From: JANXSS01 sp043729515
GTDB taxonomy: Bacteria > Pseudomonadota > Gammaproteobacteria > Burkholderiales > Burkholderiaceae_D
Direction: 5' to 3'
Length of the DNA stretch: 51,446 nucleotides
Assembly (NCBI GenBank): GCA_043729515.1
Contig: JAYTLK010000111.1
Span: 1 to 51,446, forward strand
Part shown: in pieces, positions 1-7,508 of the stretch
How the letters are laid out: each line of letters opens with the position of its first letter
How positions within the stretch are numbered: position 1 is the stretch's first letter
Program-made: the position numbers and the translations under genes
Notes under the pieces: generated by a model
What the model was told of the DNA's origin: nothing
The model's input: only the letters and a program-made list of their open reading frames with translations
Databases searched by the model: none

Positions 1-44
1 TCGCCAGCGATGACTTCGATTTTTGCTTCGTCGATGAACTTCAT
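1..44 (-). CDS. obgE: GTPase ObgE, N-terminal fragment (cut by window edge)
   Basis: Only the first 14 codons are inside the window. The start ATG is the complement of 42-44 and the peptide reads MKFIDEAKIEVIAG, the usual beginning of the glycine-rich Obg fold. Obg is an essential ribosome-associated GTPase that acts in 50S assembly and stress control. It is the third gene of the conserved rplU-rpmA-obgE order, which supports the call despite the short fragment. An intrinsic terminator lies between rpmA and this start, so obgE may be partly uncoupled from the ribosomal protein genes. The ribosome-binding site is weak. Confidence 0.85.
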   Translation of the reverse strand, partial: MKFIDEAKIEVIAG

Positions 45-60
45 TTTGCGCTGCCCAAAT

Positions 61-87
61 AAAAAAAGGCCCTACCGCGGCAGAGCC
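61..87 (-). terminator. Rho-independent terminator between rpmA and obgE
   Basis: Read on the minus strand, GGCTCTGC-CGCG-GTAGGGCC forms an 8-bp stem (two G-U pairs) with a 4-base loop, followed directly by seven T. It sits downstream of rpmA and 17 bases before the obgE start. A second hairpin (GAGCCCT ... AGGGCTC, 83-103) shares bases with its 5' arm, so the two cannot form together. Confidence 0.7.
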
Positions 88-156
88 CTTAGATGGAGGG
101 CTCGCGCCCGCCGTATGTCAATGTCCTGCCTGTCCTGCCTGCCCTGAAAAACCTGG

Positions 157-444
157 TCAGGCGGCCGGTGCGGCCGAAGTTGCAACTGCGGTCGGAACCA
201 CGGTCACGAACTGGCGCTGCGTGGCGCCCTTGATGACGAACTGTACCTTGCCTTGGACCAGCGCAAACAGGGTGTGATCCTTGCCCATGCCGACATTTTC
301 TCCCGGATGGGTCTTGGTGCCGCGCTGGCGAATGATGATGCCGCCGGCGTTGATCGCCTGGCCGCCATAGACCTTCACGCCAAGTCGCTTCGACTCGGAA
401 TCACGGCCGTTGCGGGTAGTACCGCCGCCTTTTTTGTGTGCCAT
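157..444 (-). CDS. rpmA: 50S ribosomal protein L27
   Basis: This 95-residue protein starts MAHKKGGGTTRNGRDSESKR, the universal L27 N-terminus, and contains the conserved GGQAINAGGIIIRQRGTK block. L27 lies near the peptidyl transferase centre of the large subunit and its N-terminal tail reaches the P-site tRNA. It is about ten residues longer than the E. coli protein because of an Ala/Thr/Val-rich C-terminal tail, which is common in Burkholderiales. A perfect Shine-Dalgarno CAGGAG lies 6 bases before the ATG. It follows rplU by 56 bases in the same transcript. The identification is secure. Confidence 0.97.
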   Translation of the reverse strand: MAHKKGGGTTRNGRDSESKRLGVKVYGGQAINAGGIIIRQRGTKTHPGENVGMGKDHTLFALVQGKVQFVIKGATQRQFVTVVPTAVATSAAPAA

Positions 445-500
445 TTCAAACTCCTGAAAACTGGTTGTGCGAGGTGCAAGTCGGTGTAATCGGCGGCAAA

Positions 501-812
501 TCAGCCGTTGATCGACACGATCTGCAGTTCGGTGAAATTCTGACGATGGCCCTGGTGCTTCTGGTAATGCTTACGGCGGCGCATCTTGAAGATCTTGACC
601 TTGTCGTGGCGACCATGCGCCAACACCGTGGCAAGGACCGTCGCACCTTCAACCAGGGGTGCACCAAACCGAATGGTGTCACCGGCGCCCAATGCGAGCA
701 CCTGATCGAGAGTGATTTCGGATCCAATGTCTGCCGGTATCTGTTCTACTTTGAATTTTTCGCCAGCGACAACTTTATACTGCTTGCCACCGGTTTTTAT
801 GACCGCGTACAT
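501..812 (-). CDS. rplU: 50S ribosomal protein L21
   Basis: L21 is a primary 23S rRNA-binding protein of the large ribosomal subunit. The 103-residue protein starts MYAVIKTGGKQYKVVAGEK and ends in the basic KMRRRKHYQKHQGHRQ segment typical of L21. The reading frame stays open far upstream, but the ATG at 812 gives the standard N-terminus and normal length, and a good sigma-70 promoter lies about 110 bases upstream inside the longer frame. That rules out the longer start. It is the first gene of the rplU-rpmA-(obgE) operon and is divergent from ispB. Confidence 0.97.
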   Translation of the reverse strand: MYAVIKTGGKQYKVVAGEKFKVEQIPADIGSEITLDQVLALGAGDTIRFGAPLVEGATVLATVLAHGRHDKVKIFKMRRRKHYQKHQGHRQNFTELQIVSING

Positions 813-923
813 GAGAAACCTCATCGAATGAATTAAGGGACTTTTCAATCCCATGCCGACACCAATGCTCCGCCGGGATGCTGCACTGGCGGCCAAAATT
901 GGGGCGATTCGGGAAAACCGTAA

Positions 924-952
924 ATTATACATGGACTTAGCTCGAGCGTCAA
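924..952 (-). promoter_or_regulatory. Sigma-70 promoter of rplU-rpmA
   Basis: On the minus strand the sequence reads TTGACG, a 17-base spacer, then TATAAT. This is a near-consensus housekeeping promoter, as expected for ribosomal protein genes. Transcription should start near 917 and give a leader of about 105 nt before the rplU ATG. Confidence 0.8.
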
Positions 953-1120
953 AACTCGCGCGGTATTTCTCGACAGTCGCAGGGTTGTGACAGCATCGTA
1001 ACAATGCCCGCTGCCTGCGGCCCGCTTCGACCGCGGCAAGCTGCATTAACAGCAAACGAACATTCGACTCACCTCGACACTTGCGCGCTGCTGGCATCGC
1101 AGTGCATCGGGCCTTCATCG

Positions 1121-1126
1121 TATAAT
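1121..1126 (+). promoter_or_regulatory. -10 element of the ispB promoter
   Basis: A perfect TATAAT lies 44 bases before the ispB ATG chosen here. The -35 region is poor at any normal spacing, so the promoter is only tentative. Because this -10 overlaps an upstream in-frame ATG at 1125, that ATG cannot be the translation start if the promoter is used. Confidence 0.4.
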
Positions 1127-1169
1127 GCGGACCTCCGCGCCCCGGAGACTTCCCCCACTCGTTGCAACC

Positions 1170-2144
1170 ATGCCGCCAACCCAGAACAGCATTGCCGTCA
1201 CCATCGCCTCCGACATGCAGGCCGTCGATGCCGTCATCCGCCGCCAGTTGCAGTCCGACGTTCCCCTCGTCAACCAGATTGCCGACTACATCATCAGCGC
1301 CGGTGGCAAGCGCATCCGGCCGGTGCTCGTTCTCTTGATGGCCAATGCCTGGGGTACCCGCACCACCGATCATCACCAGCTCGCCGCCGTCATCGAATTC
1401 ATTCATACGGCCACGCTGCTGCACGATGACGTGGTCGACGAATCGTCGTTGCGCCGTGGCCGGGAGACCGCCAATGCCCTGTTTGGCAACGCCGCCTCGG
1501 TACTGGTCGGCGACTTCGTCTATTCCCGCGCCTTCCAGATGATGGTGGCCATTGATGACATGCGCGTCATGCGCATCCTGGCTGACGCGACCAACGTGAT
1601 TGCCGAAGGCGAAGTATTGCAGCTGCTGAACATGCACGATCCTGATGTCACGGAGGCCCGTTACCTGCAGGTGATCCGCTCCAAGACCGCAAAATTGTTC
1701 GAAGCTGCCGCACAGATCGGCGCCCTGATCGCTGGCGCTGGCGACGCCGACATCGCTGCTGCTGCCGAGTATGGCCGCTCGGTCGGCACCGCCTTTCAGC
1801 TGGTCGACGATGTGCTCGATTATTCCGGTAATGCGGCGGCCATCGGCAAGAACATCGGCGACGATCTGCGCGAAGGCAAGCCTACCCTGCCCCTGATCTA
1901 CTTGATGGAAAATGGCACCGAGGCGCAGCGCAGACTGGTTCGCAGCTGCATCGAGACCGGTGACGAACAGCATTTCGATGAAATTCTCGGGTTGATCACC
2001 TGTTCCGGCGCGCTTGATTACACCAAACGGCGCGCCGAAGCGGCGGTCGCGGACGCCCGTGCAGCGCTGGACGGCGTACCGGCAAGTCAGTTCAAAAGTG
2101 CTTTACTGGACCTGTGCACCTTTGCAGTCGACCGCGACCGGTGA
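1170..2144 (+). CDS. ispB: Octaprenyl diphosphate synthase
   Basis: IspB is a trans-prenyltransferase that extends farnesyl diphosphate with isopentenyl diphosphate to make the side chain of ubiquinone. The 324-residue protein carries the first Asp-rich motif LLHDDVVDESSLRRG, the second motif QLVDDVLDY, and the substrate-binding GGKRIRP. The start at 1170 (MPPTQNSIAVTIASDM) is preferred over the upstream ATG at 1125, because that one overlaps the -10 box and adds a non-conserved extension. The length is normal for the family. The gene is divergent from rplU, a standard arrangement in betaproteobacteria, and is followed by a tRNA-like relic and a terminator. Confidence 0.93.
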   Translation: MPPTQNSIAVTIASDMQAVDAVIRRQLQSDVPLVNQIADYIISAGGKRIRPVLVLLMANAWGTRTTDHHQLAAVIEFIHTATLLHDDVVDESSLRRGRETANALFGNAASVLVGDFVYSRAFQMMVAIDDMRVMRILADATNVIAEGEVLQLLNMHDPDVTEARYLQVIRSKTAKLFEAAAQIGALIAGAGDADIAAAAEYGRSVGTAFQLVDDVLDYSGNAAAIGKNIGDDLREGKPTLPLIYLMENGTEAQRRLVRSCIETGDEQHFDEILGLITCSGALDYTKRRAEAAVADARAALDGVPASQFKSALLDLCTFAVDRDR

Positions 2145-2153
2145 TGACGCAGG

Positions 2154-2228
2154 CTGGGTGATGCGTAACCCGGTGAAGCGCTACATTCAGGACGCAGGGG
2201 TCGGAGGTTCGAATTCTTTTCCCTCAGC
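2154..2228 (+). pseudogene. Decayed tRNA-Pro-like relic
   Basis: The 3' half strongly resembles a proline tRNA: variable loop and T arm at 2198-2219 read GGGTC-GGAGG-TTCGAAT-TCTTT, and a D-arm-like GCGT ... GCGC occurs at 2163-2181. The anticodon arm (CTACA, loop TTCAGGA, CGCAG) has two mismatches and would read CAG, a leucine anticodon on a proline-type body. The acceptor stem (CTGGGTG with CCCTCAG) has a mismatch, one base is missing between the D and anticodon arms, one is extra after the T stem, and there is no CCA. A functional tRNA-Pro often follows ispB in Burkholderiales, so this is probably a degraded copy. The assignment rests on recalled tRNA sequences. Confidence 0.5.
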
Positions 2229-2239
2229 AATCCAACAGC

Positions 2240-2282
2240 AAAAAAATCGCGGCAAACCCGGTTGGGCGGCCGCGATTTTTTT
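2240..2282. terminator. Bidirectional intrinsic terminator
   Basis: A seven-A run, TCGCGG, a 17-base loop, CCGCGA and a seven-T run form a symmetrical terminator. It separates plus-strand ispB from the convergent minus-strand lipoprotein gene and can serve both. Confidence 0.85.
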
Positions 2283-2294
2283 CGCAGGTGGTGC

Positions 2295-3056
2295 CTAGTT
2301 CGGTACGGTGAAACGGATCGACGGCACTGAACCCTGCACGTCGATCACGTAGCAATCCGACGCAGTCTTCGCAATACCGCCCAAGGTCGTGACCGAGTTC
2401 ACGCAAAATACATCGGTCGTTGCCGTGTCGGCGGTGACGGCCCAGGTCTGGGTCGAGGTGCCGATCGGCCCGCCGGTCTTGCTGGCGTTTGAATAGATCG
2501 TCGCATCATAAAGCTGGCCCGTATCACCGGGCTTGCCCGTCGGCGGCAATGCACCCTGCGCCGAAGCAACGTAATACAACGTCGGGTTCGACTGGAACGA
2601 ACGCCCGAGAAATTTATACGGGCTGATGTTGAAATACTCGGTGTCGGTCGTATCGGAAAATGGCTGCCCGTTTTTTGCCACGACCCGATGAATTGACGTC
2701 GTCTTGGCAGCAGCGCCTTCAAAGGCAGTGTCACCGCCTGGAACGAAATCGACGACCACGGAATAATTGTCGCCGCTTGGCGACATGTTATTGGGACGAT
2801 CGTAGTGATGTGCGGTCGCATACAGGTTGGAAATCGCCGGTTCCAGTGGCACCACCAGGCCGCTCGTCGTCGATACACTGCCGCCGCCGCTAACGCCACC
2901 GCCAGTTGTCGAGCCGGCACCTGTCGGCGCCACGCCAGAACCAACCCCTGCGCCCGCCCCTGCCTGTGGCGAAGTGGAACCACCGCCACCGCCACCGCCG
3001 CAGCCAGCGAGTAATGTCAGAAAAGTTGCTGAAATTGCGATGAGCCTGGTTTTCAC
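2295..3056 (-). CDS. Gly-rich secreted lipoprotein of unknown function
   Basis: The 253-residue protein has a clear lipoprotein signal: basic start MKTRLIA, hydrophobic stretch, lipobox LLAGC with Cys19. Seven glycines follow immediately, then a flexible Gly/Ser/Thr/Pro linker to about residue 70. The rest is a compact domain with Asp, Tyr and Thr and few charged residues; the only later Cys residues are near the C-terminus (FCVNSV and SDCYV) and could form one disulfide. I do not recognise the domain. It is not a PEP-CTERM protein because there is no C-terminal anchor. It is transcribed towards ispB, alone, with its own terminator. Confidence 0.75.
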   Translation of the reverse strand: MKTRLIAISATFLTLLAGCGGGGGGGSTSPQAGAGAGVGSGVAPTGAGSTTGGGVSGGGSVSTTSGLVVPLEPAISNLYATAHHYDRPNNMSPSGDNYSVVVDFVPGGDTAFEGAAAKTTSIHRVVAKNGQPFSDTTDTEYFNISPYKFLGRSFQSNPTLYYVASAQGALPPTGKPGDTGQLYDATIYSNASKTGGPIGTSTQTWAVTADTATTDVFCVNSVTTLGGIAKTASDCYVIDVQGSVPSIRFTVPN

Positions 3057-3749
3057 GTTTGTTCCCCTTGATCGATGTTCATGGAGCCGCGCCTGGACGC
3101 TGGCAAATTCAGATGGTCGTCATGTCGACATGGCCAAGTTGCCATTTTCCCGCCAGTACTGCCTGAAAGACCAGGCTGCGCATGGCACAACATGCATCGT
3201 TGCTTTAACGTAACAATACGCATTATTAGTCGCACAACTTCTCGGCCAAATTATCAATAAGAAACACTGGAATCTTTGTACGCTTGACAACTTAACCAGC
3301 TTGAAAGTTGGGCTTTAACAACTTACCTTTCGATACGAAAAAATCGTTTGCTGGCGCATCCCACCGACCCTTTTCCAGACGGACGGCTCCAACATTCATC
3401 TTGCATGCCCGTCGGCTCCGACAACGGGTACGACAATCTACATCGACCAGAAATTACAGGCAAACGTGCTGCGCGAACTTCTTCATTGTCATCCTCACAA
3501 ATGTCGCCTACCAAGCTGTTCGGCGTGAAACTTTTTGGCCAAAAAGACGGCATTTGTAGTACCCTCGGTGAGCATGTAATTGCCGTGCGGTCAATAGCAA
3601 CTGTCTCCGGATCGCCAGCTTTTTACGAAACCGATAGTCACCCGTTTGACGCTTCTCGAGCGTGGCTTGCTCAGCGCTGCGGTATCTGTCGTGAATTGCC
3701 GCATGTTGTCGCGGCCGCGACGTTCCAATCGAACATAAATGGATGGTCC
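3057..3749. other. 693-base gap upstream of prsT with no assigned gene
   Basis: No small frame here has both a ribosome-binding site and a recognisable product. Visible structure includes an inverted repeat GTCGG-CT-CCGAC (3411-3422) flanked by CCC/GGG, and a sigma-54-like TGGCAC at 3183 whose spacing to the next GC is one base short. The gap must contain promoters for the divergent lipoprotein gene and for prsT, but I cannot place either with confidence. Confidence 0.5.
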
Positions 3750-6521
3750 ATGAATCGTGCAAGGCATTCTCCCCGGTTGATTTTCAAGGCAACGGCCTGC
3801 AGCCTGCTGCTGATGTCCCTGCTCGCCGGTTGCGGCAAGGCGGATGATCCGGCAGCGCTGATTGCGGAAGCACGGCAATACCAGAAAAAAGGTGATACCA
3901 AGGCTGCAGTCATTCAACTCAAGAATGCATTGCAAAAGAATCCGGAAGATGCGGAAGCGCGCTTCCTGCTCGGCATGATCTACATCGACACCGGAGATGC
4001 GCTCTCAGCCGAAAAAGAATTGCGCAAGGCAGCAACGCTCGGCGTCACGCCGGACCGCGTGATGCCGCCACTGGGCAAGGCGCTCATGGCGCTCGGAAAA
4101 TACCAGGAGGTGCTCGATCAGACGGCAAATGGTCCCGACAACGCCGAGACGATGGCGTTGCGTGGCGACGCCTTGTTTGCGATGGGCAAACGTGACGATG
4201 CCAAGGTCGCTTATCAGAAAGCGCTCGATCGCAAGCCGGGCCTGTCGCCTGCCCTGATCGGGCTGGGCAAATTGGCCTCTGTCAGCGGCGACGCCGCTGG
4301 TGCCGGCAAACTGGCCGATGAAGCGATCGCGAAAAATCCAGGCGATGGCGACGGCTGGATGTTCCGTGGGGATTACCTGCGCAATACCGGGCATCCTGAA
4401 GAAGCCTTGAAAGCCTATGACGAAGCGGTCCGCCTTCAACCGTCGAGCGTCAACCCGATCATCGCCCGGGCCGGGCTGCGCATCGGCTCGCGTCAGTTCG
4501 ATGCCGCCAAAGCCGATATCGAGGCAGCCAAGAAGATCAAGCCGAATGGCCTGATCATCTACTACACCCAGGCGCTGCTCGATTTCACGGAAGGCCGCAA
4601 TGCCGCCGCGCTCGAATCCTTGCAACTGGTCCTGAAATCGGCACCGGAACACATGCCAAGCCTGCTGCTTGCGGGTGCCGTGCAATATGCCCTCGGCTCG
4701 AACGAGCAGGCAGAGCAGTTTCTGAAAAAATACCTGGCCGTCAATCCCGACAATCTGTACGCCCGCAAGATGTTGGCGTCGGTGTTGTTGAAGAACGGGC
4801 AGCAGGATCGTGCCGCCACCGTGATCGCCGATGCCTTGAAAGACGCGCCGCAGGATCCGCAACTGTTCATGATCGCAGGCGAATCTTCTCTGCAGAACAA
4901 GGATTTTGCGAAAGCCACCGAATATTTCGAGAAAGCCAATGCGATCGCGCCGAAAGTGGCGATGGTGCACACGGCGCTGGGCATGAGCAAGCTGGCGGAA
5001 GGCGACAATGCCAAGGCCATGTCCGAACTCGAACTGGCTGCCACGCTGGACAACAAGACCAGCAAGGCAGGCGCATTGCTGGTCATGACGCAGCTCCGCC
5101 TGAAGCAGTATGACAAGGCAATGGAATCGGTCAAAGCGCTGGAAAAGCAGCAACCGAATGATCCGCTGGTGCAGAACTTGAAAGGTGGCGTCTATCTCGG
5201 CCTGAAGGACATGGCCAACGCCCGCGCAAGCTTTGAAAAAGCGGTGTCGCTGATGCCGACCTACTTCCCGGCGGTGGAAAACCTGGCCCGCATGGATCTG
5301 CAGGACAAGCAACCGGAAGCGGCAAAAAAGCGCTTCGAAACTCTGCTTGCCGTGGACAAGAAGAACGTCGCGGCCATGACAGCCTTGGCCGAACTGTCTC
5401 AAGCCAGCGGCAACACTGCCGAAGCGACGATCTGGCTTGAAAAAGCTGCAGCCGCCAGTCCGGATCTGCTGCCGCCGTCGCTGCGTTTGATCGGTCATTA
5501 CCTGAAAACCGGCAACAAGGACAAGGCGCTGACCCTGGCGCAAAAACTGTATGCGGTCAATGACATCAATCCGGATGTCCTCGATCTGCTGGGCCAGAGC
5601 CAGGCAGCCAACGGCGACAAGGCCGGCGCGTTGATCACGTTCAAAAAACTGGCTGCATCGAAGCCGAAGTCTGTGATCGCGCAACTGCGATTGGCATCAG
5701 CGCACCTGGCCATGCAAAACGAAGCAGACGCGGTGCTGTCTCTGGAGAAGGCGCTGGTGATCCAGCCGGATTCTCTGGAGGCACAGGTCGCTTTGATTGG
5801 CATTAACGTCCGCAAGGGCAATTTCGATGGTGCCTTGAAGCTTGCCCGCCAAGTGCAGAAACAGCGGGAAGCCCAGCCCGTCGGCTGGGTCCTCGAGGGC
5901 GACCTCTACATGGCGCAGAAAAACCCCGGGCTGGCATTGAAGGCATTCGAGCAGGGTTTTTCGAAGGTCAAGAGCGGTCCGCTCCAGGTCAAGATACATG
6001 AGGCGGCCGTGATGGCTGGCAAGGACAAGGAAGCCGATGCCCGCGTGGTGCAGTGGCTGGCGGCAAATCCCGCCGATACCGTCACCCGACTTTATTTCGC
6101 CAGCAGTCTGGGCGCACGCAATCAGAACAAGGCGTCAATTGCGCAGTATGAAACTGCGGCAAAATCCGTACCCAACAATGCAGCGATCCTGAACAACCTG
6201 GCGTATGCCTATCAGCAGGACAAGGATGATCGTGCGCTTGGCGTAGCCGAGCAGGCCCACAAGCTGGCGCCGACCAATCCGGTCGTCATGGACACGCTGG
6301 GTTGGATCCTTGTGGAAAAGAATGGCGACGCACGTGGACTGACCCTGTTGAAGCAGGCTGGCGCACAAGTGCCAGGTGCGAACGACATCCATCTGCATCT
6401 TGCAAAAGGTTTGATCAAGGCCGGCGACAAGGCTGCGGCACGCAAGGAACTGGAGCCGCTTGCAGAATCGAAATCATTCGCTCACGCGGATGAAGCGCGA
6501 GATCTGTTGAAAGCGCTCTGA
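3750..6521 (+). CDS. prsT: PEP-CTERM system TPR-repeat lipoprotein PrsT
   Basis: This 923-residue lipoprotein is built almost entirely of tetratricopeptide repeats (for example AEARQYQKKGDTKAAVIQLK and later copies with A-x4-G-x2-A spacing) and matches the large PrsT family (about 900 residues) that accompanies exosortase A and PrsK/PrsR. The signal has the lipobox LLAGC with Cys28. The frame stays open 400 bases further upstream, but the ATG at 3750 begins a proper signal peptide with a GGATGG ribosome-binding site. The protein is probably a periplasmic or outer-membrane scaffold for protein sorting or polysaccharide assembly; its molecular role is not established. A terminator follows. Confidence 0.92.
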   Translation: MNRARHSPRLIFKATACSLLLMSLLAGCGKADDPAALIAEARQYQKKGDTKAAVIQLKNALQKNPEDAEARFLLGMIYIDTGDALSAEKELRKAATLGVTPDRVMPPLGKALMALGKYQEVLDQTANGPDNAETMALRGDALFAMGKRDDAKVAYQKALDRKPGLSPALIGLGKLASVSGDAAGAGKLADEAIAKNPGDGDGWMFRGDYLRNTGHPEEALKAYDEAVRLQPSSVNPIIARAGLRIGSRQFDAAKADIEAAKKIKPNGLIIYYTQALLDFTEGRNAAALESLQLVLKSAPEHMPSLLLAGAVQYALGSNEQAEQFLKKYLAVNPDNLYARKMLASVLLKNGQQDRAATVIADALKDAPQDPQLFMIAGESSLQNKDFAKATEYFEKANAIAPKVAMVHTALGMSKLAEGDNAKAMSELELAATLDNKTSKAGALLVMTQLRLKQYDKAMESVKALEKQQPNDPLVQNLKGGVYLGLKDMANARASFEKAVSLMPTYFPAVENLARMDLQDKQPEAAKKRFETLLAVDKKNVAAMTALAELSQASGNTAEATIWLEKAAAASPDLLPPSLRLIGHYLKTGNKDKALTLAQKLYAVNDINPDVLDLLGQSQAANGDKAGALITFKKLAASKPKSVIAQLRLASAHLAMQNEADAVLSLEKALVIQPDSLEAQVALIGINVRKGNFDGALKLARQVQKQREAQPVGWVLEGDLYMAQKNPGLALKAFEQGFSKVKSGPLQVKIHEAAVMAGKDKEADARVVQWLAANPADTVTRLYFASSLGARNQNKASIAQYETAAKSVPNNAAILNNLAYAYQQDKDDRALGVAEQAHKLAPTNPVVMDTLGWILVEKNGDARGLTLLKQAGAQVPGANDIHLHLAKGLIKAGDKAAARKELEPLAESKSFAHADEARDLLKAL

Positions 6522-6563
6522 TCGGCAAAGACTTGCCACTGGCGTAATACACGCACTGCCTGC

Positions 6564-6584
6564 AACGCGAGGCGTTCTTTTTTT
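6564..6584 (+). terminator. Terminator after prsT
   Basis: AACGC-GAG-GCGTT forms a short 5-bp hairpin followed by C and seven T. The stem is weak, so some read-through into the next gene is likely. Confidence 0.55.
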
Positions 6585-6612
6585 GGATTTAGCGCATAAG
6601 GCACAGTACTCC

Positions 6613-7365
6613 ATGAGTCCAGCGATCTTCCGGGACGAATCGACCATCGTGTCGTTTCAATCGCCGAATCGACCTCGCGACATGAGTCCGGCTCCAGCCG
6701 CGCCTCTGGACGACGAGTCGCCGTTCGACTTGCAGGAATTCAATATCCGCATGGCGAACTCGGAAGGCCGGCGCGAAGCGGCCACCATGCTGCTGAAGAA
6801 AATGTATTCCTGGCGCGGGTATTCGGTTGAAAATCCGCCGGCCGAGCAACCCAACGCCATCACACTGACGGCCGATACCAACGGCAAGACGGTCGGCACC
6901 ATGACGTTGTGCTTCGATGGCCAGGACGGCCTGCCGGCCGATGCCACGTTTCGTGAGGAACTCGACTCCCTGCGTGCCCAGTCGCGGCGCCTGTGTGAAC
7001 CATCCCGGCTGGCAATCGACAAGGACACGCCCAAGCGGGTCTTTGCCGCCCTGATGCACATCTCGTATATCTATTCGCACAAGATGCATGTCTATACGGA
7101 TTACGTAATCGAGGTCAATCCGCGCCATGCCGTGTTCTACAAGCGGATGTTGGGCTTCCAGGATTTCGGACCGGAACGGATGTGCTCCCGGGTCGATGCG
7201 CCGGCAGTCCTGCTGCGACTCGAATGCCAGCACATGGCCGACCAGATCCAGAAATTCGGCGGCTTGTTCGAAAACGCCGGTCGCGAGCGTTCGTTCTATC
7301 CGTTTTTCTTTTCCAGTCGCGATGAAATCGGTATCCACCATCGCCTGAAGACCGGACAACGTTGA
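6613..7365 (+). CDS. FeeM-type long-chain N-acyl amino acid synthase
   Basis: The 250-residue protein has a GNAT-like FeeM core: RREAATMLLKKMYSWRGY (about 53-70), a strand with GKTVGTMTLCFDG, then LCEPSRLAID and the FYKRMLGFQDFGPERM block (about 175-190). FeeM enzymes move a long acyl chain from acyl-carrier protein to an amino acid, usually tyrosine, giving N-acyl amino acids. The start at 6613 has an AAGG about 11 bases upstream; an upstream TTG at 6583 lies right after the prsT terminator and is less likely. A related acyltransferase family is known in PEP-CTERM species. It leads a cassette with ThiF-like, nitroreductase and acyltransferase genes. Acyl and amino acid specificity cannot be read from the sequence. 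Confidence 0.8.
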   Translation: MSPAIFRDESTIVSFQSPNRPRDMSPAPAAPLDDESPFDLQEFNIRMANSEGRREAATMLLKKMYSWRGYSVENPPAEQPNAITLTADTNGKTVGTMTLCFDGQDGLPADATFREELDSLRAQSRRLCEPSRLAIDKDTPKRVFAALMHISYIYSHKMHVYTDYVIEVNPRHAVFYKRMLGFQDFGPERMCSRVDAPAVLLRLECQHMADQIQKFGGLFENAGRERSFYPFFFSSRDEIGIHHRLKTGQR

Positions 7366-7508
7366 TCTGCATTGCCGCTTGATTCCGGTGATGTTTCCTC
7401 GTAGCATCGACTTTGTCGCTACCGCCTTGGCAGATCCATCATGATGCACGCAACTGTTGCAACCGGTGCCGGAAAGCCGCGGCTTTTCGCCTCAAACGGC
7501 AACCTGGC

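Larger units (their letters stand above)
813..1169. other. Divergent promoter region between rplU and ispB
   Basis: This 357-base gap has no convincing gene. It holds the minus-strand rplU promoter (924-952), an untranslated rplU leader of roughly 105 nt, and a plus-strand TATAAT for ispB at 1121-1126. Small open frames here have no ribosome-binding site or family resemblance. Confidence 0.7.

Noticed and set aside
813..1973. Long minus-strand open frame continuous with rplU and antisense to ispB
   Set aside because: The rplU product is complete from 812; the extension overlaps a strong promoter and ispB, and has no family resemblance.
3183..3198. TGGCAC box resembling a sigma-54 promoter on the plus strand
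   Set aside because: The distance from GG to the next GC is not the fixed 10 bases, and it is more than 500 bases from prsT.
4005..5684. 559-codon minus-strand frame opposite prsT
   Set aside because: It is a mirror of the GC-rich codon pattern of the TPR repeats; His/Gln/Arg-rich translation, no ribosome-binding site.
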